Assembly: GCA_026686845.1 (NCBI GenBank)
Contig: JAIVEN010000024.1
Coordinates: 7,489,501 to 7,553,500 of the forward strand
Length of the DNA: 64,000 nt
DNA from: Adenanthera pavonina
Taxonomy: Eukaryota > Streptophyta > Magnoliopsida > Fabales > Fabaceae
Direction: 5' to 3'
Positions 34,129 through 45,421 of the stretch are shown here, one piece after another. The notes under the pieces were generated by a model. That model had not been told where the DNA came from. It saw only the letters and a list, made by a program, of their open reading frames with translations, and made no database searches. Both the position numbers and the translations under genes were made by a program. Positions within the stretch are counted from its first letter, which is position 1. Every line of letters begins with the position of its first letter.

Positions 34129-35927
34129 ATGGCTGGCTTTGGAGAGAGTATACTTCCTGAAGGGAACAACACTAACAGACCACCAGGCTTCAGTGGAGAG
34201 CATTATGGGTACTGGAAGATGAGGATGCAGATCTACCTCCAATCAATTGATCTTGACATCTGGTCAGTCATTGATAAAGGAGATTTCGTCCCAATGGCTC
34301 TAACTGAAAATGGAAGATACAAAGAGAAGCTGGAAGCAAAGTGGAATGATGAAGACAGAATGAGAGTCCTACTGAATTTTAAAGCAAAGCATTGTTAGTC
34401 AGTGCCCTGAACCAGGATGAATTCTACAGGGTCTCACAATGCACCATTGCAAAAGGGATGTGGGACACTCTGCAGATTGCACATGAAGGGACATCTGGGG
34501 TCAGGGAGAACAGACTCAATACGTGCATTGGAGAGTATGAGAGCTTCAGGATGTCTGAAGGAGAAACTGTAAAGGAGCTCCAAAAGAGATTCACTCTCAT
34601 TGTGAATCAACTAAAGAGCCTAGGAAAGGAATACACTCAATCAGAGAAAGTGAGAAAAATTCTCAGAGCTCTCCCTCTGGAATGGCAGCCCAAGGTGACA
34701 GCAATAGAAGAAGCCAGAGGAGAATCAATGGCCTCTGTCACAGCTCTCTTCGGGAGCCTTGAGGAGTATGAAGGAAAAATCAAAGCTCTCAAGGAAGCCG
34801 GGCTGGACAGAAAGAAGAAAGGCCTTGCTCTCAAAGCTGCTGATGAAAAGGAAGAAGAATCTGACGAAGAGGATGAACTTGATGAGGAAACCTTGGCTAT
34901 GATGGTCAGAAAATTTGGAAGATTCTACGGCAAGAAGAAGAACAAGAGATTCTTCAAGAAGGTAGCTGCTGGGGAAAGCAAGAAAGAGGCAAAAGAACCT
35001 GTGACTTGCTATGAGTGCAAGAAGCAGGGACACATAAAGTGGGACTGCCCCCAATTCCTCAAAAAGCAAGAAAAGGAAAAGAAAGGTGCTGACAAAGGGA
35101 AAAAGAAGAAAGCCTACATCTCATCCATATGGGGCAACAGCTCAGATGAGGACGAAGAAGATGAAGATGAGATTGCCAACATTTGTCTGATGGCACTTGC
35201 TTCTGAAGAAACCACACCCTCATGCAGCAGTGATCTGGAAGAAGAGGTATATTAATCTGAACCTTCCTATTCTGAATTACTGGATGCATTTCATGAGCTT
35301 CATGATGAATTTATTAAAGTTGCTAAAGAACTGAAATTGGCAAAGAAAAAGATAAGCAAGCTGGAGTCTCAAAGCATAGTTTCTGAAACTGCTTCTTTAC
35401 CTACTTCTGAATCTGTTTGCTGCACTTCATGCACTGAACTTAAACAAACTAATGATTATGTAGTTAAAAGCATGTCTAGGCTCACTAGGGGTAAAGATAT
35501 GTTGTTTGCATTGATGGGGAGCCAAAGAATTTCACAAGGAAAAGCTGGTCTTGGCTATGACCCATGTGCTGTCAAGGAAAAGATTAGGAAGAAAAATCAA
35601 AATGAATATATGAGACATTTTGTGCATGCTAAGAACAATAAAAAGAAAGTTAATGCCTCACCTCACATTGAAACATATGATCAACCAAGGCATGCTAGAC
35701 AAAAGTATTACCTGCACTGTTTTCTTCCTGCATCTCAATCTAGTAGTCCTTTCACTACCTGTCATTTCTGTAATAAAAAGGGACACATTTCTAGTTCCTG
35801 TATTTTAAAGAAAAATGGACTTAGCAGGAGAATTGAATGGGTTCCCAGAGTTGCATCTGCATCTAGGGAAAGATCTACTAACCAAAAAGGACCCAAGCAA
35901 ATTTGGGTACCTAAAAGAAAAACATGA
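34129..35927 (+). pseudogene. gag: Gag pseudogene, element 2
   Basis: Starts MAGFGESILPEG at 34129. Compared with element 1, one T is missing from a TTT run at about 34393-34396, which ends the first frame directly (TAG). Reading continues in the next frame with the same protein, including the CCHC zinc knuckle CYECKKQGHIKWDC. A second lesion changes TATGAA to TATTAA, giving TAA at 35253-35255. The last part, with the second CCHC, stays open to TGA at 35925-35927. That stop overlaps the ATG of pol (ATGA). No functional Gag can come from this copy, so any movement would need Gag from a sister element. Confidence 0.93.
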
Positions 35928-38900
35928 ATATTGACTTGCAGGTCTGTCTTAAAGCCAAGAAAAGCAACAAATGGTATATGGACAGTGCCTGCTCAAGCCA
36001 CATGACTGGTGATAAGGAGAAGTTCATCACCCTTAGAGACAAGAAAGGAGGAAAGGTGACCTTTGGAGGTGATCAATATGGCAAAATCGTTGGAATTGGC
36101 ATTGTGGGGAAAAATCCAGAAACATCCATTGAAGAGGTGCTGTTTGTGATTGGCCTCAACCACAACCTGCTAAGCGTGAGTCAGACTTGTGACAAAGGAA
36201 ACTGGGTGCTGTTTGACTCAAAGTTTTGCCTGGTCATCAGAAAAAGTGATCACAGAGTAATCTTCAAGGCTCAAAGGGATGGTAACTGCTATACTATTGA
36301 CCTTGATGAACTTCCTCCTTTAGATTCTGTATGCTTAATTAGTCAAAATAACGATAGTTGGTTATGGCATAGGAGATTAGCTCATGTCAATATGAATCAA
36401 TTGTCTAAACTGGTTAAAAATGAGCTAGTTACTGATTTGCCAAAAATATCTTTTGAAAAGGATAAAGAATGTGATGCATGCTTAAAAGGAAAACAAATTA
36501 AATCATCCTTCAAATCTAAAAACATAGTTACCACAACAAGACCACTTGAATTGCTGCATATGGACTTAATTGGACCATCTAGGGTGAAAAGTCTTGGTGG
36601 TAATCTGTATGTGCTTGTAATTGTTAATGATTATTCTAGATTTACTTGGACATTATTCCTTTCTTCTAAGAGTGATACCTTTGATGCATTTGTAACCTTA
36701 GTTAAGAAAGTGCAAAATGAGAAAGGTATCTCTATTGTGTCTATCAGGTCAGATCATGGAGGAGAATTTGAAAATGTATACTTCCTGGAGTACTGCAGTG
36801 AGCATGGAATTGACCACAACTTCTCAGCTCGTAGGACTCCTCTACAAAATGGAGTAGTAGAAAGGAAGAACAGAACTATTGGGGAGATGGCCAGAGCTAT
36901 GCTGAATGAGAAGGAACTTTCTCAAGTGTTTTGGGCTGATGCAGTGAACACAGCAAGTTACATCATTAACCGAGCTTACATCAGACCTATCCTTGGGAAG
37001 ACTCCATATGAGCTATACAAGGGAAGAAAGCCAAATCTGTCACACCTCCATGTGTTCGAGTGCAAATGCTTCATTCACAACAATGGCAAAGAAAACTTAG
37101 GTAAATTTGATGCCAAATCAGATGAAGGTATATTTCTAGGCTACTCTAGTAGGAGTAAGGCATATAGAGTTTATAATAAAAGATCAAATGTGGTAGAAGA
37201 ATCTGTGCATGTGGTTTTCATTGAAAATGAAACTGTTTCAAAACATATTACCAATGAGGATGATCTTGCTTTCAATTTTGAAAAACTAGGCATTTCTGAT
37301 AAAAGTAGAACTGAACCTCCAAAGATATCTAAATCTATTAACATAGAGGAAGATATCCAGGAGCAAGAGTTTGATGAAGAAAATAATGAAGAAACATCTC
37401 AAGAACTCCCTAGAGCTTGGAGATATCAAAGGAATCATCCTGTTGATCAAGTAATAGGAGATGTTCAAGAGAGAGTCAAAACCAGAAAACAGTTAAGGGA
37501 TCAAATGCTAAATTGTGCTTTCATTTCTCAAATTGAACCCAAATGTGCTGAAGAAGCCTTAACTGATGATTACTGGATTTTGGCAATGCAAGATGAACTA
37601 AATCAGTTTGAAAGAAATCAAGTTTGGGATTTAGTTCCAAGACCCAAAAATCATCCTGTTATTGGTACCAAATGGGTTTTCAGAAACAAACTTGATGAAT
37701 CTGGAATAATAATCAGAAATAAAGCTAGATTGGTTGCTAAAGGGTATAATCAAGAAGAAGGTATTGATTTTGAAGAAACCTTTGCACCAGTAGCCAGATT
37801 AGAAGCTATAAGAATTCTACTAGCTTATGCATGCATGAAAAATATTTTGCTCTATCAAATGGATGTAAAAAGTGCTTTTCTGAATGGATATATCATGGAA
37901 GAGGTTTATGTAGATCAACCTCCAGGTTTTGAGGATTCTACAAAACCAAACCATGTCTATAAACTGAAGAAAGCTCTTTATGGATTAAAACAAGCCCCTA
38001 GAGCATGGTATGAAAGATTGAGCAATTTTCTGACTGAAAAAGGGTTTAACAGAGGCAAAGTTGACACAACTTTATTTACTAAGAAAGAGAATAAAGGTTT
38101 ACTAATTGTCCAAATCTATGTTGATGATATTATTTTCGGTGCTACTAATGAAACTCTTTGCAAGGAATTTTCTAAGTTAATGCAGGGAGAATTCGAAATG
38201 TCCATGATGGGTGAACTCAATTTCTTCCTTGGATTGCAAATCAGACAGCTTAATGATGGTATCTTTCTCAGTCAATCCAAGTATCTAAAGGAGTTGTTAA
38301 AGAAGTTTGGAATGGAGAATGCCAAGCCAATGGGAACACCTATGGCTACTGCAACCAAACTGGACATGGATGAAAATGGGAAAATGTTTGACATTACTCA
38401 ATACAGAAGAATGATTGGATCCCTGCTATACCTAACTGCCAGCAGACCTGACATTATGTTCAGTGTCTGCATGTGTGCAAGGTTCCAATCATGCCCAAAA
38501 GAAACCCATGCAACAGCTGTGAAAAGAATTTTCAGATATCTAATTGGAACATCACAGATGGGTCTTTGGTATCCAAAAAGCAATGGAGAAGATCTCAAAG
38601 GATACACTGATACTGATTTTGTAGGATCCAAAATTGATAGAAAAAGCACAAGTGGAACTTGTCAGTTTCTTGGAGGATCCCTGGTTTCATGGTTCAGCAA
38701 AAAGCAAAATAGTGTGGCTCTATCCACTGCAGAAGCTGAGTATGTTGCAGCTGGAAGCTGTTGTGCCCAAGTCATCTGGATGAAGCAGCAGCTTGAGGAT
38801 CTTGAGGTTAAAATGAAAGAGATACCCATCATGTGTGATAATCAAAGTGCCATAAACATCACTAAGAATCCTGTCATGCACTCAAGGACGAAACATATTG

Positions 38901-39067
38901 AGGTTAGACACCACTTCATAAGGGATCATGTTCTGAAAGAAGAAGTTAAGCTGGAATACATCCCAACAGAGGATCAACTAGCTGACATACTCACCAAACC
39001 TCTAATAGAAGACAGGCATTGCAAAATAAGAAGAGAATTGGGAATGGTAAATCCTAATGAATTGTAA
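35924..39067 (+). CDS. pol: Pol polyprotein (PR-IN-RT-RNase H), element 2
   Basis: A single open frame of 1047 codons. Protease WYMDSACSSHMTGD with Asp20. GAG-pre-integrase finger from His149 (HRRLAH ... CDAC). Integrase triad Asp214, Asp277, Glu313, with exactly 35 residues between the last two. RT with FAPVARLEAIR, MDVKSAFLNG and YVDD from residue 732. RNase H from about residue 896 (GYTDTDF, AEAEY, CDNQSA). The ATG overlaps the gag stop. It is open but perhaps not active: element 1 and the copia norm read VDDYSR, APRTPQQNG and VFGC, whereas this copy has VNDYSR, ARRTPLQNG and VFEC in integrase. Pol would process Gag-Pol, copy the RNA and integrate the cDNA. Confidence 0.94.
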   Translation: MNIDLQVCLKAKKSNKWYMDSACSSHMTGDKEKFITLRDKKGGKVTFGGDQYGKIVGIGIVGKNPETSIEEVLFVIGLNHNLLSVSQTCDKGNWVLFDSKFCLVIRKSDHRVIFKAQRDGNCYTIDLDELPPLDSVCLISQNNDSWLWHRRLAHVNMNQLSKLVKNELVTDLPKISFEKDKECDACLKGKQIKSSFKSKNIVTTTRPLELLHMDLIGPSRVKSLGGNLYVLVIVNDYSRFTWTLFLSSKSDTFDAFVTLVKKVQNEKGISIVSIRSDHGGEFENVYFLEYCSEHGIDHNFSARRTPLQNGVVERKNRTIGEMARAMLNEKELSQVFWADAVNTASYIINRAYIRPILGKTPYELYKGRKPNLSHLHVFECKCFIHNNGKENLGKFDAKSDEGIFLGYSSRSKAYRVYNKRSNVVEESVHVVFIENETVSKHITNEDDLAFNFEKLGISDKSRTEPPKISKSINIEEDIQEQEFDEENNEETSQELPRAWRYQRNHPVDQVIGDVQERVKTRKQLRDQMLNCAFISQIEPKCAEEALTDDYWILAMQDELNQFERNQVWDLVPRPKNHPVIGTKWVFRNKLDESGIIIRNKARLVAKGYNQEEGIDFEETFAPVARLEAIRILLAYACMKNILLYQMDVKSAFLNGYIMEEVYVDQPPGFEDSTKPNHVYKLKKALYGLKQAPRAWYERLSNFLTEKGFNRGKVDTTLFTKKENKGLLIVQIYVDDIIFGATNETLCKEFSKLMQGEFEMSMMGELNFFLGLQIRQLNDGIFLSQSKYLKELLKKFGMENAKPMGTPMATATKLDMDENGKMFDITQYRRMIGSLLYLTASRPDIMFSVCMCARFQSCPKETHATAVKRIFRYLIGTSQMGLWYPKSNGEDLKGYTDTDFVGSKIDRKSTSGTCQFLGGSLVSWFSKKQNSVALSTAEAEYVAAGSCCAQVIWMKQQLEDLEVKMKEIPIMCDNQSAINITKNPVMHSRTKHIEVRHHFIRDHVLKEEVKLEYIPTEDQLADILTKPLIEDRHCKIRRELGMVNPNEL

Positions 39068-40064
39068 GTCATTTCTGTGCAATTCTGTCTTTAGAATTTT
39101 TAATACTAGAATTAATTCTAACTTGAGCATCGGAGTATGTTTTGGTATAGTTGCAGGTGCTCCTTGTGAAAATCAATGGCTAAAAGTTTGAAAGATTGGA
39201 GCACTCCAGATTGGAACAACCAGAAATGAAGTGAATGATAATTATTCTAAGGTCTGGATCCATTCTGTAAGTTTTTAAAGTTGAAATTTGTATGATGTTT
39301 GATTGCTAGATGAATTTCATTGATAATCTGTGTTTTTGAACTAGTCAACATGGTCAACATTCGAATTTTGGTTGACCAACAGACAAACTTTGGCCTGTTA
39401 TGCCTTGGAACAGTTCTCGGTAATGCCTCGAAATTCGTCTGTTGAAGCTTGAAAGTTCGAATTTTCAAAAATAGAAATTTCAAAGTTATGATTGTCCATC
39501 ACTGTTATACGAATTATTACTTCTTAACATACGAATGTTGGACAATATTTACAAAAGTTGAAAAATTTGAAGTTTCAGTTCAAAATTCGTCTGTTGAATT
39601 ATGCTCTTGATGATTGAATGCTTGAAAGATGATGCTCTGCATGCTTAATTCGTCTATTGGTTGAAGTTTTGTTTGTTGATGCTGTTTTTCTTTTCAACAT
39701 TCAAATTTTGTCGGAACAAAATTCGTCTGTTGTGTATGTATTGATTGTTTCAAGCCTCTGTCAGATGAACTTTCAAGATGAAAATTCGTCTGTCAGTAAG
39801 ATGTGCTGAACGGTTTAACTTGTAACTGCCCGAAGTTCAAATTTTGACCCCTCAAAATTCGTCTGTCAGACGGTTACATGCGTTAAAACCGACTGTTTCC
39901 CACAGAACAGACGCAACCCTATTTGTAACTCCTCCAAGTCTGTTCTGATTCTCTCTTCAATCCTCTTAACTCCTGTCCAAAAACCGTCATTTCTCACCGA
40001 TTAAACTTCCTTTCGCATCCCTTAAATCTATTCTCAGCCACATTCTGCATCATTCAACCAAGAA
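39068..40064 (+). other. Pol-ORF3 spacer, element 2
   Basis: Equivalent of the element 1 spacer: TTGCAG|GT at 39151-39156, then TTCGAA and CAGACGAA/TTCGTCTG motifs at 39350-39880. No coding region seen. Confidence 0.75.
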
Positions 40065-42262
40065 ATGGCGAGAGTGAAGATTCCTGGAACAGGACAAGCT
40101 GGAACTCGGCCAAAAAGGACGGTCAAATCTCAATATGCTACGAAGGAAGGAGAGAAATCCAAGAGAAAGGCCGAACCCGGTAAAGCTACTCCTTCCAAAC
40201 GCCAAAAATTATCATCCAAGTCAGAATCTCAGAAAGCTGGGCCCTCATCTTCAAAATCTGCAGTTCCCTCGGCTGATACTGCTGCTGTGGCTTTCTTTTC
40301 CTCTACTGAATCTGGAGAGTTTGAATTGACTACACTGCCACTGTGGAGCACCCCAGAGATTCAAGAAGAGTACACTACCAAGTTTTCCAACAAAAAGGTA
40401 ATCAAGCCTCACTGTGTAAATATGGAACAATTTCTGATATCCAACAACTTTGATGCTGCAATATGGTTGATAAAATATAGAAATCTGTTGGAAATTGCTG
40501 AAAAATATGATGATGAGGTAGTGAAGACTTGGTATGCCTCTCTTCAATATAACAGCAAGAAAAGAAAATGGGAGGTCACCGTGAGATCAAGGACCATTTG
40601 GCTTGCTGATGAAACAATCAATGAGGTGTTGGAAATTCCAGGTCAAGATGGGCTGAAAGTTGACATCACAGCCTCTGGTTATATGGATGAGGCTAGCACA
40701 GCTGACGAAGAAGGTGAACCCTTCCTATATTACAAGGAGAGCACTATCTTGGACACCTTGTTCAGAAGAAGGGAGAATAGGCCCACAATAAATCTGTTGA
40801 AGCCCACAGATCTAAGTGTACAAGTAAGGATTCTGCACTACATTGTGTCTAGGATCATTTTCAATAAAGGTGGAAGCTTCAATTTGATAACAAGGGCAGA
40901 GGCTCATGTAATGACTGCCATCATACGTGGGAAGCTGATCAATATGGGTCATATCATTCTCCAGCGAATGATAAAAGCAAGAGATTAGAGGAAGGATTCC
41001 ACACTCCCCTATGCAGCAATTATTTCAAGAATCCTGCAGCATGCTAGGATTCAGTACATTGAAAAGGGGAAAGGAAAACTCACTGAGGCATTCAAAGAGG
41101 AAGAACTGCAAAGAATGGGGATTGAAAAGGATGAAGGACGATGGGTTGGAAAGGGAGTAGGAAAATCTGAAGACTTGTTCTTTATTGCTGATGCATCCCT
41201 CCAATAAGAAGGCACCTCTGAGGCTCCTGGTAGATCTGTACCTCAGCCTTCTCAGCCTATTCCATCTCCATCCAGGCCTACTCACCTTCCTTCCACTCCC
41301 TCCTCTCGAGCCAAGCCAACTAAGATCACTGAGCTGTTTGATAGTCTGTCAATACTCATTCTCAGCATTAGGGATGAGCAAAACACCAAATTTGCTCATC
41401 TACAAGATCAGATCCATCAGTTGGCTGTGAATATGAAGGTGGTGGCTGATGCCTATGAAGAGATTAGAAATGCAATTCCTACCACTTCAGCTCCACCTCA
41501 GCCTGGTATCCCTGAGCCTACTCTGTCTCCATCTCCTGTGCCTCCAAGTCCTTTTGAGCTGGATTCTCCTATCCCCGGTGTTGGTATGCAAGAGACTGAA
41601 CCAACTGGCACGCCAAAGGCCTCCAGCAATGAGGTAAGTCCTGGTCCACCCTTGGACTATGGCATGGAGGAAGAGGGTCTGCAGGAAACAAGCCCAATTG
41701 AGCAGAGTGAAGCAGTTGCTCAGGACTCTATCCTTTCCTCCCAAGAGTCTGAGCAAGTTGAGCAGCTAGTAGCATCCATTTCTACTTCACCATTTCTGCA
41801 AGCTGCACTCAATGAGGAAAGGAGCATTGTGCCTGTTATTGACTTTGCTGCTATTGCTCACAATGCCCTTCTGCTAGCTCAAAGGAGAAGGCTTGAAGAA
41901 ATATTTCCTCCTCCTGAAACAGTCTCTCCTTCTTTGCTGCTTATGGGCTTTCAGAGGAACAGAGAGCTCGACTGGCTCTTTCCAGGCAGGAAATGCAAGA
42001 GCTGCTTGAGGTCTCTGATGATGATGAAGAGCCTGCTGAGCCCCCTGTACCAGTTCAGCCAGAGATTCCTTTTGCTCCTGTCCCTCTTCGTGCTGTTCCT
42101 CTCACTCAGATACCTCCTCCAATGGACTTTGCTGGGCTTTCTGATGATGCCAAAAAGGGGGAGAAGATAAAGCAAACTGGAACTAAGCACACTGGAAGAT
42201 CTACTGAGTCATCTGGAAAAGGAAAGACTTACAGCAAGAAGTCTAAGCCAAAGAAGAAGTGA
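40065..42262 (+). pseudogene. Third ORF (env-like position) pseudogene, element 2
   Basis: Homologue of the 713-codon ORF of element 1, starting MARVKIPGTGQAG. The first 307 codons are open up to a TAG at 40986-40988 where element 1 has CAG. A TAA at 41205-41207 replaces CAA. Around 41934-41945 an indel shifts the frame, and the last part (MQELLEVSDDDEEP to KKSKPKKK) is read in another frame, ending at 42262. There are also in-frame length differences in the Pro-rich linker (41560-41800). The N-terminal conserved domain could still be made as a truncated 307-residue protein. Confidence 0.92.
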
Positions 42263-42545
42263 TGTTTTTAGATCTTAGGCTGAATCTTCTTGTTGTATCT
42301 AGTTTTAAATTGTTTTATTGTTTGTTTGATGTTTCGAGAACTGATTGAAATATGTATTGCAACAATTTGTTTAAGTAAATTATATTTTTGGTTGCAATGA
42401 TTTGGGCTTTGAATCTCTTCACTTAATTTGCTGAAAATGATATCTTATGAACTATAATGCATATATTGAGGGGGAGCTTGTGTAAGCAAACCCAAGTACT
42501 AATCCAGTTTGTGAGTTGTTTTGTCATCATCAAAAAGGGGGAGAA
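42263..42545 (+). other. 3' untranslated region and polypurine tracts, element 2
   Basis: AAAAAGGGGGAGAA (42532-42545) directly before the 3' LTR, plus the upstream PPT-like GAGGGGGAG at 42468-42476. Confidence 0.88.
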
Positions 42546-44268
42546 TGTTGGATCAAGAGTTTTGATGATTCCAAACCAACACTCAAGAGCTTGGATTGAA
42601 GATATCAAAGGAGATTAAAGCTGTTTCAAGTGAAGGTCTTCTGTGAATTGGCTATTAGATCTTTTGTAGGATCTTTAGTTTTTGTTTAGATTGGGTAAAA
42701 GATTTTGATTTGAGAAAAAGACATTTTCAAACCTTGATTTGAAATTTAAATCTTTACCTATTTGGAAAATACTCATAAACAGACGAAGTTTGAAAGTATA
42801 ACTGAACTGTCAAGTTGGAAATTCGAACTTTGCTTTTGGAAATTCGAATTTCGAGCTAAAACTGAATAAGTCTGGAGAGGTGTCCCTCTGTCAGACAAAT
42901 TTTGGTCCTTCCAAATTCGAATTTTCATCAAGTCTGAAAGAAGCCTTTTTGTGACAGACGAACTTCACAGTTTCAAAATTCGAATTTCAGACAAAATGCA
43001 ATTTGTGAAAGCTAAAGAAATTCATCTGAAACTATGCTAAAGTTCATCTGAAATCCAGAAGAAACTAAGTTTAAAAAAATGTTCTCTGACAGACGAACTT
43101 TGACTTAGCAACATTTGAATTTTCATCTGAGTCAAAGGAGCTACTTTGTGACATTCGAATTTCACTCTTTCAAAATTTGAATTTCAGACAAAACAAAACT
43201 TGAGAAAATAGAAGAAATTCGTCTGAAAGTTTGATAAAGTTCATCTGAGATCAAGAATGATTAAAGTCTCAAAACTGGTCTCTGACAGACGAATTTCACT
43301 CTGTCAAAATTCGAATTTCAAAGAAAGTGAACTACTGTGCCTCTTTGAACGTTCAATGGACAGACGAATTTTGGGCATCCAAAATTCGAATTTCGAGGGT
43401 ACTGTAGAAAATTGAAAACACTGTTCACGATTTACAGAAAAACTTTCTTCTTGAAAATTCGTATGTCACATTGTGAAAATATTTTATAAGTTTCAAAATT
43501 CGAATTTCACTCTATGGACAGGCGAACTTCGTATTTTAACGTTGGAAGCTTTAACCTTCGGTTCCTTCAAAATTCGTCTGTTGGCCAACCAAAATTCGAA
43601 TTTCAGTATGTCATAAACATTAAATGCGGTTGGTAAACGGATAGTTTTTCAGAGTAACCGTTGGATAACTTCCCCAACGGATAGATTTAGTCTCTAACGG
43701 ATATTTGAGACCTAAATCTATAAATACAACATCATTTGAAGTTGTGGGTAACGAATCAAACTTGTATATACCGAATTTCTGCTGAATCTTCATCTCAAAA
43801 ACTTTTACCCTTCCAACTTCATTATTTGTACTTAAACCTTCATATCTACTCTATTCAAGAGAGTTATTCATTTGTAAACAATCTACTCTTCATCTGGAAG
43901 ATAGATTTACTTGTGAGGGGTATTCACAAGGGGATTGGGAAGCACATAGAGAAAGTGCTTAGAGAGTTTGAGAGAGCTCAGAACAGAGCATACTCGTGTA
44001 CTGTGGCTTTAGCAAGAAGCCCGTTGAAATTCTTGCTGGATAGTGGATAAATCTCAAGAGGTGTCTTGGGGACTAGATGTAGGTCAAGTGGGTAGACCAA
44101 ACCAGGATAAATCACTGAGTTTTCTTCTCCTTATCTCTACTTTTCAGTTTGCTCTGTTTTACACATTGTTTTCATTATACTGTGATATCTTCACTTGCTT
44201 TACTTTGTGCAGAAAAATTTTAATCTTCCCAATTCACCCCTCCTCTTGGGAAGTCAGCCTTGCTAACA
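42546..44268 (+). repeat. Element 2 3' LTR
   Basis: 1723 bp. Differences from the 5' LTR cluster near 42630-42660 but also occur throughout. TATA box copy at 43719-43726. Ends GCTAACA before the ATTGT duplication. Confidence 0.96.
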
Positions 44269-44273
44269 ATTGT

Positions 44274-45418
44274 CAATATATATAGCCACAACACAAATGG
44301 GAAACAGATGCAATACAAAATAAAAACTAAAACAATAAAATGTCAAACCCCTCCACCATTAATTCTCATAAGTTATATATATATGGGTATGGCATCTTTT
44401 CTTTACTTTACCCACATGTTTGATTTGGATAAGATTTAAGTATGTGTGTGTATATATTTATCTAATTTATACTACTACTCTAGCTAGCCATTGCTTATTG
44501 TTTTCCAATTAAATTATGACATTCTTTTGTTTGTTTGGTACCATAGTGTCTCATCCTAGAAATGCCATGATGGGTTGCTATCACAGCTTTCAATGTTGAC
44601 TCTGTGCATCGACCCATTTTAAAAAATTAGTCCAAAGATATGGTAGGCTAAAAGACTTTGTTTATTTCTTATCTTCTTGTTGTGTAGTAGTATTAGGTTG
44701 GTTCTAAGAGAAATGTCGTTCAGAGACAAGCCAAAATGAAATGGGAAAGGCATATATATTATACAAGTGTCGTGAAAAGGATCAAGAAGGTGGGGGTTGA
44801 ATAGCCCTAAAGACGGAACCCTCATGCCCTACAAATGACAATATGTACCAACACCATGGTTTCTTCCGTTTGCTTCTGAACTCTTAATTTTCTTTAGTTT
44901 CGGATATTACCCAAAAATAAAAAACAAAAGCACATACAGAAATTTCATTTGCAAACCTCAAATCAGAAATGTAACTTGCGATTCATAGCCCTTCTTTTGC
45001 AACCGCCGAGGTAAAAATGGGATTTGTACAGTAGGTCTGATTTCAAGGCTGAAGATTGCAGAACTCGGACTTCACAAAGACAAGATGAGGAGCAGGAAGA
45101 AGGTCGAAGGATGAGGTACAAAGGAACAAACGAAGGGAGAGGCTAAGCTGACTAGGTCGAACGATGAAGGCCGAAGGTGAGGATGTCGAGTTTGAGTGGA
45201 GAGGCTATGAAAAAGAAAATGGGTAAGGGTAGGTAAGAGTGTGCGATGAAGGTGTGAGTAGTTAGGTCACTTTTTGGGTAGGGCTTTTTACACAACTGGT
45301 CTAGAAAGCTAAAGTTGGAACATTTATTTACAAAATTGCTACTGGTCATATTTTCTAGAATGGTTCTTTAAATAACTGATCTAAATTACATATGTAGAAA
45401 GCTTATTTTGTAGTAGTG
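44274..45418. other. CACTA-1 interior, right part and right terminus
   Basis: AT-rich, no recognised protein domain. 44766-44880 is the partner arm of an inverted duplication with 32240-32300. The last 120 bp hold CACTA-1 subterminal motifs (CTGGTCTAGAAAG, TTTTCTAGAATGG) and the terminal TGTAGTAGTG. Confidence 0.6.
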
Positions 45419-45421
45419 AGA

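Larger units (their letters stand above)
32352..44268 (+). mobile_element. SIRE/Maximus-type Ty1-copia element 2 (TSD ATTGT)
   Basis: A full-length 11,917-bp element with LTRs 32352-34073 and 42546-44268, flanked by ATTGT (32347-32351 and 44269-44273). It is the same family and orientation as element 1, with high identity throughout. The LTRs differ from each other at roughly 35-40 sites plus small indels, so the insertion is older than element 1. Its pol is open, but gag has a frameshift and a stop, and ORF3 has two stops and a frameshift. It lies in CACTA-1, 1.3 kb right of element 1. Confidence 0.95.
16053..45418. mobile_element. CACTA-1 transposon carrying two nested SIRE-type elements
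   Basis: The left tip CACTACTACA (16053) and right tip TGTAGTAGTG (ending 45418) form a 10-bp perfect terminal inverted repeat. Flanking triplets are AGG (16050-16052) and AGA (45419-45421), a 3-bp target duplication with one mismatch. Just inside both ends are subterminal repeats of a TTTCTAGATCGG type in both orientations. Subtracting elements 1 and 2 with their duplications leaves 5581 bp (16053-19150, 31014-32351, 44274-45418). I find no TNP2 or TNPA domain in these three pieces, so it appears non-autonomous. Its subterminal motif differs from that of CACTA-2, so it belongs to another family. Confidence 0.8.
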
